The position numbers were made by a program, and so were the translations under genes. From NCBI RefSeq assembly GCF_004364775.1, contig NZ_SOAL01000001.1:248001-312000 (forward strand): a stretch of 64,000 nucleotides of DNA. The letters run 5' to 3'. The notes beneath the pieces are model-generated. The model was not told where the DNA came from and did no database searches. It saw only the letters and a list, made by a program, of their open reading frames with translations. Shown here one piece after another: positions 7,706 to 16,600 of the stretch (position 1 is its first letter; every line of letters starts with the position of its first letter). The stretch is from Comamonas sp. JUb58 (GTDB lineage: Bacteria; Pseudomonadota; Gammaproteobacteria; Burkholderiales; Burkholderiaceae_C).

Positions 7706-8536
7706 ATGACGGCCTCCCTCCAAGACCCTGCCTTTGTCGAGTTTCGCGATGTCTGGCTGGCTTACAACGACGAGTTGCAGGCCAAGAACCAGTTCGCCGT
7801 CGAAGCCATTGACCTGCAAGTGCGCCGTGGCGAGTTCATCGCCATCGTCGGCCCCTCGGGCTGCGGCAAATCCACCTTCATGAAGCTGGCCACCGGCCTG
7901 CGCATGCCCAGCATCGGCAAGATCCGCATCGATGGCCAGCCCGTCACCGGCCCGCTCAAGATATCGGGCATGGCCTTCCAGTCGCCATCCCTCTTGCCCT
8001 GGCGCACCACAGTCGACAACGTACTGCTGCCGCTGGAGATCGTCGAGCCCCACCGCAGCCAGTTCAAGGCCCGGCGCCAGGAGTACGAGGAGCGGGCCCG
8101 CCGCCTGCTGCAAAAGGTCGGCCTGGCGGGTTATGAGGACAAGTTCCCCTGGGAGCTGTCAGGCGGCATGCAGCAGCGCGCCAGCATCTGCCGCGCGCTG
8201 ATCCATGAGCCCAAGATGCTGCTGCTCGACGAGCCCTTTGGCGCCCTCGATGCATTCACCCGCGAAGAGCTTTGGTGCATCCTGCGCGATCTGCATGCCG
8301 AGCAGCAGTTCAACGTCATCCTCGTCACGCATGACCTGCGCGAATCCGTGTTCCTGGCCGACTCCATCTATGTGATGAGCAAGAGCCCCGGCCGCTTTGT
8401 GGTGCGCCGCGATATCGACATCCCCCGCCCGCGCGATCTGGAGCTGACCTATACCAAGGAGTTCAGCGACATCGTGCATGAGCTGCGCGGCCACATCGGC
8501 GCCATGCGCAAGACCGGCACCGTGATCAACCAGTAA
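7706..8536 (+). CDS. ABC transporter ATP-binding protein (nitrate/sulfonate/taurine-type)
   Basis: Cytoplasmic ATPase of the importer, 276 residues. Walker A GPSGCGKST, Q-loop MAFQSPSLLPWRTT, signature LSGGMQQR, Walker B LLLDEPFGALD and the H-loop LVTHDLRES are all intact. ATG 7706 is preferred over the in-frame TTG at 7697. It lies 57 bp after the second receptor gene and 18 bp before the permease, with all four genes in one orientation. It belongs to the SsuB/TauB/NrtD group. Confidence 0.93.
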   Translation: MTASLQDPAFVEFRDVWLAYNDELQAKNQFAVEAIDLQVRRGEFIAIVGPSGCGKSTFMKLATGLRMPSIGKIRIDGQPVTGPLKISGMAFQSPSLLPWRTTVDNVLLPLEIVEPHRSQFKARRQEYEERARRLLQKVGLAGYEDKFPWELSGGMQQRASICRALIHEPKMLLLDEPFGALDAFTREELWCILRDLHAEQQFNVILVTHDLRESVFLADSIYVMSKSPGRFVVRRDIDIPRPRDLELTYTKEFSDIVHELRGHIGAMRKTGTVINQ

Positions 8537-8554
8537 GCGCCAAGGCCCCACTCT

Positions 8555-9331
8555 ATGTACAAGCTCAACAACCCCAAGCTCGAACGCTGGTCGCCCTGGC
8601 TGCTGCTGGCCGCCGTGGTCCTCCTCTGGCAAATCATCTGCTCGGCCTTCCAGGTGTCGGAGTTCATCTTCCCCAGCCCCTTGCTCATCTGGCAGCAGTT
8701 TCTGGAGTTCCACACCGTCATCGCCGCGCACGCCTGGCGCACCTTTTGGGTGACGATGGCCGGCTTTGGCGTAGCCATCGTTGTCGGTGTGTTGCTGGGC
8801 TTTTTGATTGGCAGCTCGCGCCTGGCCTATGCCGCCGTCTACCCGCTGATGACCGCCTTCAACGCACTGCCCAAGGCCGCCTTTGTGCCCATCCTCGTGG
8901 TCTGGTTTGGCATCGGTATTGGCCCGGCCATCCTCACCGCGTTCCTGATCAGCTTCTTCCCCATCATGGTCAACATCGCCACCGGCCTGGCGACCTTGGA
9001 GCCCGAGTTGGAAGACGTCTTGCGCGTGCTCGGCGCCAAGCGCTGGGATGTGTTGATAAAGGTCGGCCTGCCCCGCTCGCTGCCCTACTTCTACGGCTCG
9101 CTCAAGGTCGCCATCACTCTGGCCTTTGTCGGCACCACCGTGTCCGAGATGACCGCCGCCAACGAAGGCATTGGCTACCTGCTGATCTCCGCCGGCTCAT
9201 CGATGCAAATGGGCCTGGCCTTTGCGGGCCTGTTGGTGGTGGGTGCGATGGCGATGGTGATGTATGAGCTGTTCAGCTTGGTAGAAAAGCGCACTACCGC
9301 ATGGGCGCACCGAGGCGCGAACAACCACTAA
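8555..9331 (+). CDS. ABC transporter permease
   Basis: Inner-membrane permease (258 aa) with about six membrane segments. The cytoplasmic coupling loop (ELEDVLRVLGAKRWDVLIKV) carries the EAA-type motif with the conserved glycine. Early segments read WLLLAAVVLLWQIICSAF and FWVTMAGFGVAIVVGVLLGFLIG. It is the last gene of the sigma-54-promoted operon and is followed by a strong hairpin at 9376. It probably works as a homodimer with two copies of the upstream ATPase. Confidence 0.92.
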   Translation: MYKLNNPKLERWSPWLLLAAVVLLWQIICSAFQVSEFIFPSPLLIWQQFLEFHTVIAAHAWRTFWVTMAGFGVAIVVGVLLGFLIGSSRLAYAAVYPLMTAFNALPKAAFVPILVVWFGIGIGPAILTAFLISFFPIMVNIATGLATLEPELEDVLRVLGAKRWDVLIKVGLPRSLPYFYGSLKVAITLAFVGTTVSEMTAANEGIGYLLISAGSSMQMGLAFAGLLVVGAMAMVMYELFSLVEKRTTAWAHRGANNH

Positions 9332-9375
9332 AGCGGATCGCGGCCTTCGGGCTGAATCACAGCCACCAAAACAAA

Positions 9376-9400
9376 GGGGCCCGTTCCATGAACGGGCCCC
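9376..9400 (+). terminator. Hairpin terminator after the ABC importer operon
   Basis: GGGGCCCGTT (9376-9385) pairs perfectly with AACGGGCCCC (9391-9400) around a CCATG loop, followed by TTGCTGTTTG. The stem is strong but the T-run is weak. Confidence 0.6.
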
Positions 9401-9423
9401 TTGCTGTTTGGCGGCAACGGCTA

Positions 9424-9546
9424 AGAGCCGCTAACACGACCCAGCAAACCGAAGGTTTGCGGTTGAGACTAGGCGTCAAGCCGCAGGCAGTACAGGAGTA
9501 CGACAAGGCTTGGCAACGACGTATCAAGGGTTGTGTTAGTGGCTCT
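9424..9546. repeat. Dispersed inverted-repeat element, copy 1
   Basis: A 123-bp palindromic element. The outer arms 9424-9442 (AGAGCCGCTAACACGACCC) and 9528-9546 are inverted repeats with two mismatches. Inside are smaller hairpins: GCAAACC-GAA-GGTTTGC and the GTAC-AGGA-GTAC tetraloop. The right arm runs into the stop codon of the anti-sigma gene. Bases 9436-9474 match 45254-45292 at 32 of 39 positions in the same orientation, so this is a member of a repeat family. Confidence 0.6.
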
Positions 9547-10291
9547 AAATCTGCACCGCCCGGCCAATGAACTGAATCGGCCCCGTCGGCTTGCCAATCG
9601 GCGATCCGCCTGCGGGCTCCAAGGTCAGCTCAAACAGCTGGTTGGGCTGCAACGGCGGCAGCTTGTCCACGGGTACCTCAATGGCTTCACCCGGTTTGAC
9701 GAGGCCCAGCGACACCGGGGCGCTCCAGCCATCGGCCTTCGTCCAGAACTGCAAGGATTTCTCAGCCGGCACCACATCGCTGCCCAGCGGCACCAAGCGC
9801 AGCCGGTCGGCGGCCTGGGCCTGCACCAGCCAGCCAGGGGCCTGGCTTTGCGGTGCGGCCAGCACCACAAAGTAGCGGGCCGGGCCAGGTGCGGGGGCGG
9901 GGCCCAGCACCAGCACGCCGGCCAGCACCGCAGCAGCCGCAAAACCGCTGCCGGCCAGGCCACGCCATAGCGCCAGGCTGTCCCAATCCCACCAACGGCG
10001 CGGCGCTGCGGCGGCGCGCTGCGGCTCGGCCGCTGGCCACAGGCTGGCGGTGATGCGCGGCCACAGGCCCAGGCTTGGCTCTTGCGGCGGAGCCAGGCGG
10101 GTCAAGGGTTGCAGGCGCTGCTCCCAGGCATCCACGGCGGCGCGCAGCGCAGCATCCTGCGGCAGGCGCTCTTCGATCGCGCGGCGTTGCGCGGCATCCT
10201 GCGTGCCCAGCACATACTGGCCGGCCAGGGTCTGCAGGTCGTCGGGGCTGTCGCCATCGGGCGGCAAGGTATTGGGGGTATCGGCGCTCAT
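9545..10291 (-). CDS. Anti-sigma factor, RskA-like
   Basis: Membrane-anchored inhibitor of the ECF sigma factor encoded immediately upstream, 248 residues. The N-terminal ~85 residues form a zinc-less anti-sigma domain (DDLQTLAGQYVLGTQDAAQRR). One membrane segment lies around 115-137 (GLAGSGFAAAAVLAGVLVLG). The periplasmic C-terminal part (YFVVLAAPQ...APGWLVQ...KPGEAIEVPVDKLPP...) is the RskA anti-sigma-K domain. ATG 10291 is chosen over 10300 because it overlaps the sigma stop as ATGA, indicating translational coupling. The stop lies inside the arm of the dispersed repeat. Confidence 0.88.
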   Translation of the reverse strand: MSADTPNTLPPDGDSPDDLQTLAGQYVLGTQDAAQRRAIEERLPQDAALRAAVDAWEQRLQPLTRLAPPQEPSLGLWPRITASLWPAAEPQRAAAAPRRWWDWDSLALWRGLAGSGFAAAAVLAGVLVLGPAPAPGPARYFVVLAAPQSQAPGWLVQAQAADRLRLVPLGSDVVPAEKSLQFWTKADGWSAPVSLGLVKPGEAIEVPVDKLPPLQPNQLFELTLEPAGGSPIGKPTGPIQFIGRAVQI

Positions 10292-10866
10292 TGCATGCAT
10301 TCCCGCAGGGCGCGCAGGCCCCGCTGTATCCAGGCTTTGACGGTTCCCAGCGGGGCCTGCACCCGCGCTGCAATCTCACTGTGGCTGCAGCCATCCACAT
10401 AGGCATGCAGCAGGCATTCACGGCGCTGCGGCTCCAGCCCTTCCAGGCACTGGCCCAGTCGGCCCAGTTGCGCCTGGCGGCTCAGCGCATCGCCCTCTTC
10501 CTGCCAGGCGGCCATCGCGGCGTTGGCTTCATGCGCTGCGGCAGTCGGCTCATCCAGCGCCGTTTCGCGGGCGCTGCTGCGCACCCGGTTCAATGCGGCG
10601 TGCCGAACAATGCTATAGATCCAGCCTCTAGCCGCACCCCGTGCCGCGTCAAAACTGTTGGCCTTGCTCCAGATCGACACAAAGGCATCGTGCAGCACAT
10701 CCTCGGCCGCCGCACGGTTGCGCACTATGCGCAGCGCCACACCCAGCAGGTAGCGGCCCTCTTGCTCATAGATGCGCTGCAACGCGTGGCGGTCACCCCG
10801 CGCACAAGCTTGCAGCGCCAAGGCATGGTCAAAACTGTCGTCGGTCACAAAAGCGGCTGGCGGCAT
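10288..10866 (-). CDS. ECF RNA polymerase sigma factor (SigK-like)
   Basis: Extracytoplasmic-function sigma factor, 192 residues, held by the RskA-like protein with which it overlaps by 4 bp. Region 2 reads LLGVALRIVRNRAAAEDVLHDAFVSIWSKA, with the -10 recognition helix continuing as GWIYSIVRHAALNRVR. Region 4 (LEPQRRECLLHAYVDGCSHSEIAARV then PLGTVKAWIQRGLRAL) has a clear helix-turn-helix for the -35 element. The neighbouring DUF3455 and fasciclin genes are its likely targets. Sigma/RskA/fasciclin associations are known in several bacteria. Confidence 0.92.
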   Translation of the reverse strand: MPPAAFVTDDSFDHALALQACARGDRHALQRIYEQEGRYLLGVALRIVRNRAAAEDVLHDAFVSIWSKANSFDAARGAARGWIYSIVRHAALNRVRSSARETALDEPTAAAHEANAAMAAWQEEGDALSRQAQLGRLGQCLEGLEPQRRECLLHAYVDGCSHSEIAARVQAPLGTVKAWIQRGLRALRECMQ

Positions 10867-10947
10867 GAAGGCGATCCACGAAGAAGGAAGGGGAGGAAAT
10901 CCTTCTTCGAGTGTAGCCGCTATAAAACAGAAACTTACAACAGAGAC

Positions 10948-11520
10948 TTAAACTGGCTTCCAGAAGATGTAATCAGCCTGGTACTTCACCACGGCCTTCT
11001 GGCCCTTTTGCGCCGTGGTGCAAGGCTTGTCAGCCGGTGCCACGCCGCCCTTCAAAGCCACACGTTGGATATGGCTTACACCCACCAGCGCGCCGCTGCC
11101 CATTGCAGGGTTGGCCTTCACCAGCTGGTACGGCAGGTTGCCCTCACCCGATGGCGCCACGGCCAGCTGCGTTGCCGTCAGCTTGGAGCCGTCATTCGCT
11201 TCCCAGGTGGCGGGCGGGCCGTAGTAGCGGCCTACCGACTTGCCAGCGCGGTCCTTCAGCACCGCATCCGGGCCCACAAACACCCACTCGGTCTGGCCGG
11301 GGGCATTGGCCTTGTCGCGGCATTCGTAGGTGATGTCACCCGAGCCCACCGTTTCCCAGGCCACCTTGTGGCCAGCGGGCACCTGGATGGTCGCTGGCAG
11401 CGATGCCTGCGAGAAAGCCATCTCCTTTTTCTGCATCGAGCCGCAGGCGGTCAGCAGGCCAATGGAAGCCACGGCGGTGGCGATGGCGGCGATACGGGGA
11501 GCTGTGCGAGAGGTCAACAT
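10948..11520 (-). CDS. DUF3455 domain-containing lipoprotein
   Basis: Secreted 190-residue protein with an N-terminal lipobox (LLTACGS), so probably lipid-anchored. The body matches DUF3455: an opening beta-rich part (PAGHKVAWETVGSGDITYECRDK), a WVFVGPDAVLKD segment, a GRYYGPPATWEANDGSKL core and a C-terminal VKYQADYIFWKP. DUF3455 proteins occur next to ECF sigma and fasciclin genes; their molecular function is not established. It starts 253 bp from the divergently transcribed fasciclin gene, so the shared intergenic region may hold promoters read by the adjacent sigma factor. Confidence 0.85.
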   Translation of the reverse strand: MLTSRTAPRIAAIATAVASIGLLTACGSMQKKEMAFSQASLPATIQVPAGHKVAWETVGSGDITYECRDKANAPGQTEWVFVGPDAVLKDRAGKSVGRYYGPPATWEANDGSKLTATQLAVAPSGEGNLPYQLVKANPAMGSGALVGVSHIQRVALKGGVAPADKPCTTAQKGQKAVVKYQADYIFWKPV

Positions 11521-11773
11521 ACGAGTTCTCCTAGTTAGGGGGACAGGACGAGAGTGAAAACAGCGCTCTTTGATGTGCTGTTAGTGGTACTAGTCGCCAG
11601 CTGCCGGTATGGATGCAGTGGATGCAAAATTTTTTTTGCGCTGCCTGCATCGCTCCCTTGCTCCCCTTCTTTACAAGCGTCTTCCTATTTGTTGAATCCA
11701 GTGCGCCGCCCGCTGCGTATTCCAAACAGCCGCAACGTTTTTCGGCTGAACATCCACACGCAAGGAGCATCTC

Positions 11774-12340
11774 ATGGCCTCGATCCAAAGTACCCGCAAA
11801 CTGGTCTCTTACGGCATGGCTTTCATGGTGGCAAGCACATCCATGGCAGCGATCGCCAAAGACGTGATGGTGGGCGGCGCGCCCATGCTGCCTACCAAGG
11901 ACATCATCGACAACGCCGTCAACTCCAAGGACCACACCACCCTGGTGGCAGCAGTCAAGGCTGCAGGCCTGGTAGAGACCCTCAAGGGCCCAGGCCCCTT
12001 CACCGTGTTTGCCCCCACCAACGCCGCCTTTGCGGCCCTGCCCGCCGGCACGGTAGACAACCTGCTCAAGCCCGAGAACAAGGCCATGCTGACCACCGTG
12101 CTGACCTACCACGTCGTCCCCGGCAAGTGGGATGCAGCCGCGATCAGCAAGATGATCAAAGACGGCAAGGGCATGGCCAGCATCAAGACCGTCAGCGGCG
12201 GCACCTTGGTGGCCAAGAGCCAGGGCTCCAAGATCATGCTGACGGACGAGAAAGGCGGCACCGCCACCGTCACCATCCCCGATGTCTACCAATCCAATGG
12301 CGTGATCCATGTGATCGACAAGGTGCTGCTGCCTAAATAA
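11774..12340 (+). CDS. Fasciclin (FAS1) domain secreted protein
   Basis: A 188-residue exported protein with a signal peptide ending around STSMAAIAKD and one FAS1 domain. The FAS1 motifs are GPFTVFAPTNAAFAALPAG (H1), TYHVVPGKW (YH motif) and the C-terminal NGVIHVIDKVLLP (H2). FAS1 domains mediate adhesion or matrix contacts. An AAGGAG ribosome site sits 8 nt upstream. Its place opposite the DUF3455 gene and beside the SigK-like/RskA pair matches sigma-controlled fasciclin systems, pointing to an envelope or surface-stress response. Confidence 0.92.
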   Translation: MASIQSTRKLVSYGMAFMVASTSMAAIAKDVMVGGAPMLPTKDIIDNAVNSKDHTTLVAAVKAAGLVETLKGPGPFTVFAPTNAAFAALPAGTVDNLLKPENKAMLTTVLTYHVVPGKWDAAAISKMIKDGKGMASIKTVSGGTLVAKSQGSKIMLTDEKGGTATVTIPDVYQSNGVIHVIDKVLLPK

Positions 12341-12664
12341 GGCTGGCATCTGCTGATGGGGCCGCAGCCGCTGCAGTGCACGCAGGGCAGCGGCCACCAG
12401 GCACCCCGCTGCAGGCCGCCGACAAGGGCTTGCAGCTTTGGCGTTGGCGTGCTGGCATAAACAGGCCGATGGCAAGCAGATGGCCCCGCTGCGGCAGGCG
12501 TAGCCACTGCATCTACAGTAACCCGCCGTTTGGCCAAAAACACGGCATAGCCATCCATTGCGCCTAAGGCGCAGGCAGCGCCCCTGGGCTGGAGTACAGT
12601 AAGCGCCATCTTGCGGCCTGGCAGCAGCCAGCGCCCACTCCCACAAACCAGCTCCTGCCCACGC
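12341..12664. other. Intergenic region, nothing coding seen
   Basis: 324 bp between the fasciclin and FadR-type genes. It holds one perfect inverted repeat TGCGCC-TAA-GGCGCA (12559-12573), which could be an operator or a small hairpin, and otherwise only short unsupported frames. No clear terminator for the fasciclin gene was found. Confidence 0.45.
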
Positions 12665-13426
12665 ATGCCGATCTCCTTCACGCCCGTCAAGGCCGCCAAC
12701 TCTCTCGCCGATCAAGTGGCCCAGGCGCTGGAGGCCAGCATTCGGCAAGGGCAAATGCAACCGGGCGACCGCCTGCCCACCGAGCTGTTGTTGGTCGCGC
12801 AGTTTGGCGTAAGCCGAACAGTGGTGCGCGAGGCGCTGTCCCGCCTCAAATCCAGCGGCCTCGTCGCCTCCCGCCAAGGTAGCGGCGTGTTTGTACAAGC
12901 GCCCCGCGCTGAACCGCTGGACCTGGAAAAAGGCCATGCCGCCTCGCAAGAGGCCGTCATCCAGATCGTAGAAGTGCGCCGCGCACTGGAAGCCGAAGTG
13001 GCAGAACTAGCGGCCGCCCGCCGCAGCACCGCCGATCTGCGCCGCATCCGCGCTGGCGTCAAGGCATTGGCCAAAGCCGTGGCCGACGGGAAAGACGGCG
13101 TAGCCGAAGACGTCGCCCTGCACCGCGTCATCGCCCAAGCCTCCGGCAACCCTTTCCTGCTCAGTACCTTGGATTACCTGTCGCAGGTGCTGGCGGGTGC
13201 CACGCGCATCACCCGCGCCAATGAGGCGCGGCGGCAGGACTTTGCGGCTGCCGTGACGCAAGAGCATGCGCGGATTGTGGAAGCGATTGAGGCGGGGGAT
13301 CCGGCGGCTGCACGGGCGGCAGCGACGGCGCATATGAATAACGCGATTGACCGGATCCGGCAGGCGGATCCGGCGTTTTGGCAGCAGGATGGGGAGCGGT
13401 TGGCTCGGGTGTTACTAAATAGCTAA
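12665..13426 (+). CDS. FadR-subfamily GntR transcriptional regulator
   Basis: A 253-residue DNA-binding regulator. The N-terminal winged helix is typical: QVAQALEASIRQGQMQPGDRLPTE, then FGVSRTVVREALSRLKSSGLVASRQGSGVFV. The C-terminal all-helical FCD ligand domain has the metal-ligand pattern with LHRVIAQASGNPFL and a later EHARIVEAIEAGD and AARAAATAHM. ATG 12665 is the natural start; an upstream in-frame start at 12611 would add 18 residues of low-quality sequence. No metabolic operon is adjacent, so its target is unknown. The AT-rich defence island begins right after its stop codon. Confidence 0.88.
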   Translation: MPISFTPVKAANSLADQVAQALEASIRQGQMQPGDRLPTELLLVAQFGVSRTVVREALSRLKSSGLVASRQGSGVFVQAPRAEPLDLEKGHAASQEAVIQIVEVRRALEAEVAELAAARRSTADLRRIRAGVKALAKAVADGKDGVAEDVALHRVIAQASGNPFLLSTLDYLSQVLAGATRITRANEARRQDFAAAVTQEHARIVEAIEAGDPAAARAAATAHMNNAIDRIRQADPAFWQQDGERLARVLLNS

Positions 13427-13533
13427 TACTCTTATAAATTGTTCATTACTAATTTTATATAAAGTATAGCTATGTAACTCATATACCTTCAACTTTGACG
13501 AGAAGAGAACTATAACAAGCTTATAAATATTTT

Positions 13534-13615
13534 CCTATTAATACAAAAAAGCTTGATTAAATCGTAAGCAAGAATTTATTATTCTGCTATTTAGAATTTA
13601 CCTATTAATCCAAAA
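13534..13615. repeat. Pair of direct repeats in the leader of the SIR2-NACHT gene
   Basis: CCTATTAATACAAAA (13534-13548) and CCTATTAATCCAAAA (13601-13615) differ at one base and start 67 bp apart. The second ends 10 bp before the ATG of the SIR2-NACHT gene. They could bind a regulator, but A+T-rich DNA produces such matches more easily than the genome average. Confidence 0.4.
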
Positions 13616-13625
13616 TATATTAGTC

Positions 13626-16600
13626 ATGGAAAAATTGAAGCAAGTGTTAAGCCAGGAAGATACGATTATATTTATCGGCTCCGGATTATCGTTGTGGTCT
13701 GGCTTACCGTCATGGAGTCAGCTCATCGAGGACCTAGCTAAATTTGTAGAATCTTTTGGCGTTAACGCTGGCTTGATCCGAGCAGAAGCTACGCGAGGTG
13801 ACCTCCTGCAAGCCGCCAGTTATGGTTTTGACCGTCTTACCAAACAACAGATCGGTGAATTTATAAGAGAAGCTTGCCAATACGGAAAAGCTGAACCTCA
13901 TGAAATTCATAAAAAAATTGTTTCCCTTGGCACAAGATGCTTCGTCACCACGAACTATGACAATCTATTAGAGGAAGCACTTCGAAAATGGCGGCCCAAT
14001 AACTTTTTCAGAGCACCTATTACTAATAAAAATCTTACAGAAACCGCAGAAATAGTAAGTGCTAGAGCTTTAGATTTCATTTTCAAGCCCCATGGTGATG
14101 CGGCTGACAGTGACAGCATAATATTAACCCGAGAACAGTATCGCCAGCTATTACCACAGGGGGAACGTCATAGCTCCCTGGAAACGCTAAAATTACTTTT
14201 GGCAAGCAGACCTGTCGTCTACTTCGGCTTTGGCCTCCGAGATCCCGACTTTTTATACATAAAAGATCTTCTTTCAAATATTTACAAAGGTGGTACGCGA
14301 GACCACTACGCAATAATGCCAGATATATCTGAAGCAGAAAGTGATTACTGGCGAAGGCATTATGGAATTCACCTTATCACTTACCCTACCACAGTTGACA
14401 CTAACAAAAGAAAAAATCATGATGCGCTGCTACATCTGATAGATTCATTCATCGATGTATTACCGCCTAAATTACCTCTTGACTTGGATATTCCGGCTAA
14501 AGAATCAACTTCAGATGTAGTGCTTTCTTTAGCTCGTCATGCAGCTCGACTTGAGCGTTACTCAAAGGCCAATCCAGAGCTGCCTATACGAGTGCAATTA
14601 GACAAAAAAAATGAACTCCCATATCACTCACTACGATCTGATACGTTCAACGGCGCAATCGTCGACAGATTTCTTGATAACGGACCAAACAGAGCAATTC
14701 TGATAGGATTACCAGGATCTGGAAAGTCTTACTCCTTAAAAAGGTCCACTGCACGTTTGGCAGATAAGCTTCATGACATATGCTTATCAGAGACGTTTGA
14801 AGAAAAATCAGCAGTCATACCAGTTTTCGTAGACCTTAAATTGTATTGCGGAGACATAGTCGATTTAATTAATCAGAATATTCCTCAAAATATGTCTTTG
14901 AGTGAAATGGCAGTTCGTTTTAAATTGAAATTTTATCTAGATTCATTTAATGAAATGCCGCGAGAATATCGAGAAAATGGTGCTTACGAAGTAGATTTCT
15001 CAGATTTTGAAAAAAATTACGACAACTCATCTATTGTTATCACATCACGAACTGTTGATGGCCTCGAAAAATTTGAATTCCCTATATATCATCTCGACTT
15101 AATTGATGAAAATGTTCTGACAACAGAGCTTCAAAAATTAAACATTTTTATTGAGGGCAGATTTGAGACAGATATGAGGCGTCTGCTTCAAAAACCATTT
15201 TACTTTCACCTTGTCAGTTCTGGAGCCATATCTCTGCCTCATGAAGCTCACCCACGGGACATCTATCAATCTTTGCTCAACAAGTTGTATATTAGTTTTC
15301 ACACTAGATTCTCTCCAGACTTCAATTTAGAGAATATACTCGCAACTGTTGCGTATGATGCTATAAATCGAGGGGAAGAAGCGTACGCCACCGCAAATAT
15401 ATTAGAAAAGATTGAAAAAGAGATTGCCAAATCCAAGATACAAGATATCAAGGCAAATGATATAGTTAATTGGCTTATCTCTAGATCGATTTTAATTCCA
15501 TATTCCAATGGCCGAATTGCTTTTATTCACCAATCAATCACTGAATATCTTGCGGCCACTCAACTTTCTTTTGAATATCAAATAAATCCATTGATTTTGG
15601 AAGAGAAGCTTACCCTTACCAGATGGGATCAAGCTTTATTTCTAACCCTCAGTCTGTTACCTGAATCAGAAGCTTATAGTTTTTTTAAGAAAATTACTGA
15701 TATTGATTTTGATTTAGCACTAAATGCGGTTAAATACTTAGAATTTAATCGTGACGACATAGTCTCAAAACTTCTAGATTTGATACCTGAGAAATTAAAT
15801 CAAAGAAAATCATTTACCGATTATAAAATAGAATCACACTTGGAATTCAGCTTACCAATCTCGGAGTGCCATGAACAGAAATTGAGATTTTTAATGAGCA
15901 AAGGACATTTGATCGGGGCCGCCGCATTAAATCGACTCATTGAAATTAAGGGCATTTCAGTAAAAGAAGAAGCACTAGATCTCCTAGTTCAATTTCATGA
16001 CGACTATAATTTCTGCTGCAATGGAATAGCAGATTCTTTGACACCTTTCTTTATAGATTCCGATATAAAATCATTAAAATCAATGGCTGACTCTCTTATC
16101 GATGAGATCGAACCAGAATCAGATGATTATATGTTAAATGGTTTTATTTCCGGATCCGCATTACTACTCTCAAAAATCGAAATTCCGCTCCTTGAAAAAT
16201 CATTTCTATGCCTAGATGAGGATATTTATCCTCCAGATATACATGCTCGTATTGCGTGTGAATCTCTGTGGCATAGAAATTCAACTCCCGCCTTAGAGCT
16301 GGCTGCAAATCTACTACTAAGAAACATTAATCATGCAGCCACTTCAATATATTTTTTAGCAAAATCTGAATCAGCCACTGAAAAACTATCATGGGATTGC
16401 TTCGATTCCAATCACGTACTTCGATTAATATCACTAGCGGAAATGATCGATGAAAAAAGCTGGGCGCTCAGAGCATTACATTGTTTATGTAAGGCTCGAC
16501 CGGATTTGGCTCAGTTGACTAAAGCCATGGCATTGCTTAGATCGGGCATTTCCAAGGCCGCGCTGTTATTCTGCGTTTCGCAGGAAAACCATGAGGATTT

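Noticed and set aside
10292..10300. Start of the anti-sigma gene at 10300
   Set aside because: ATG 10291 overlaps the sigma stop as ATGA, the usual coupled arrangement.
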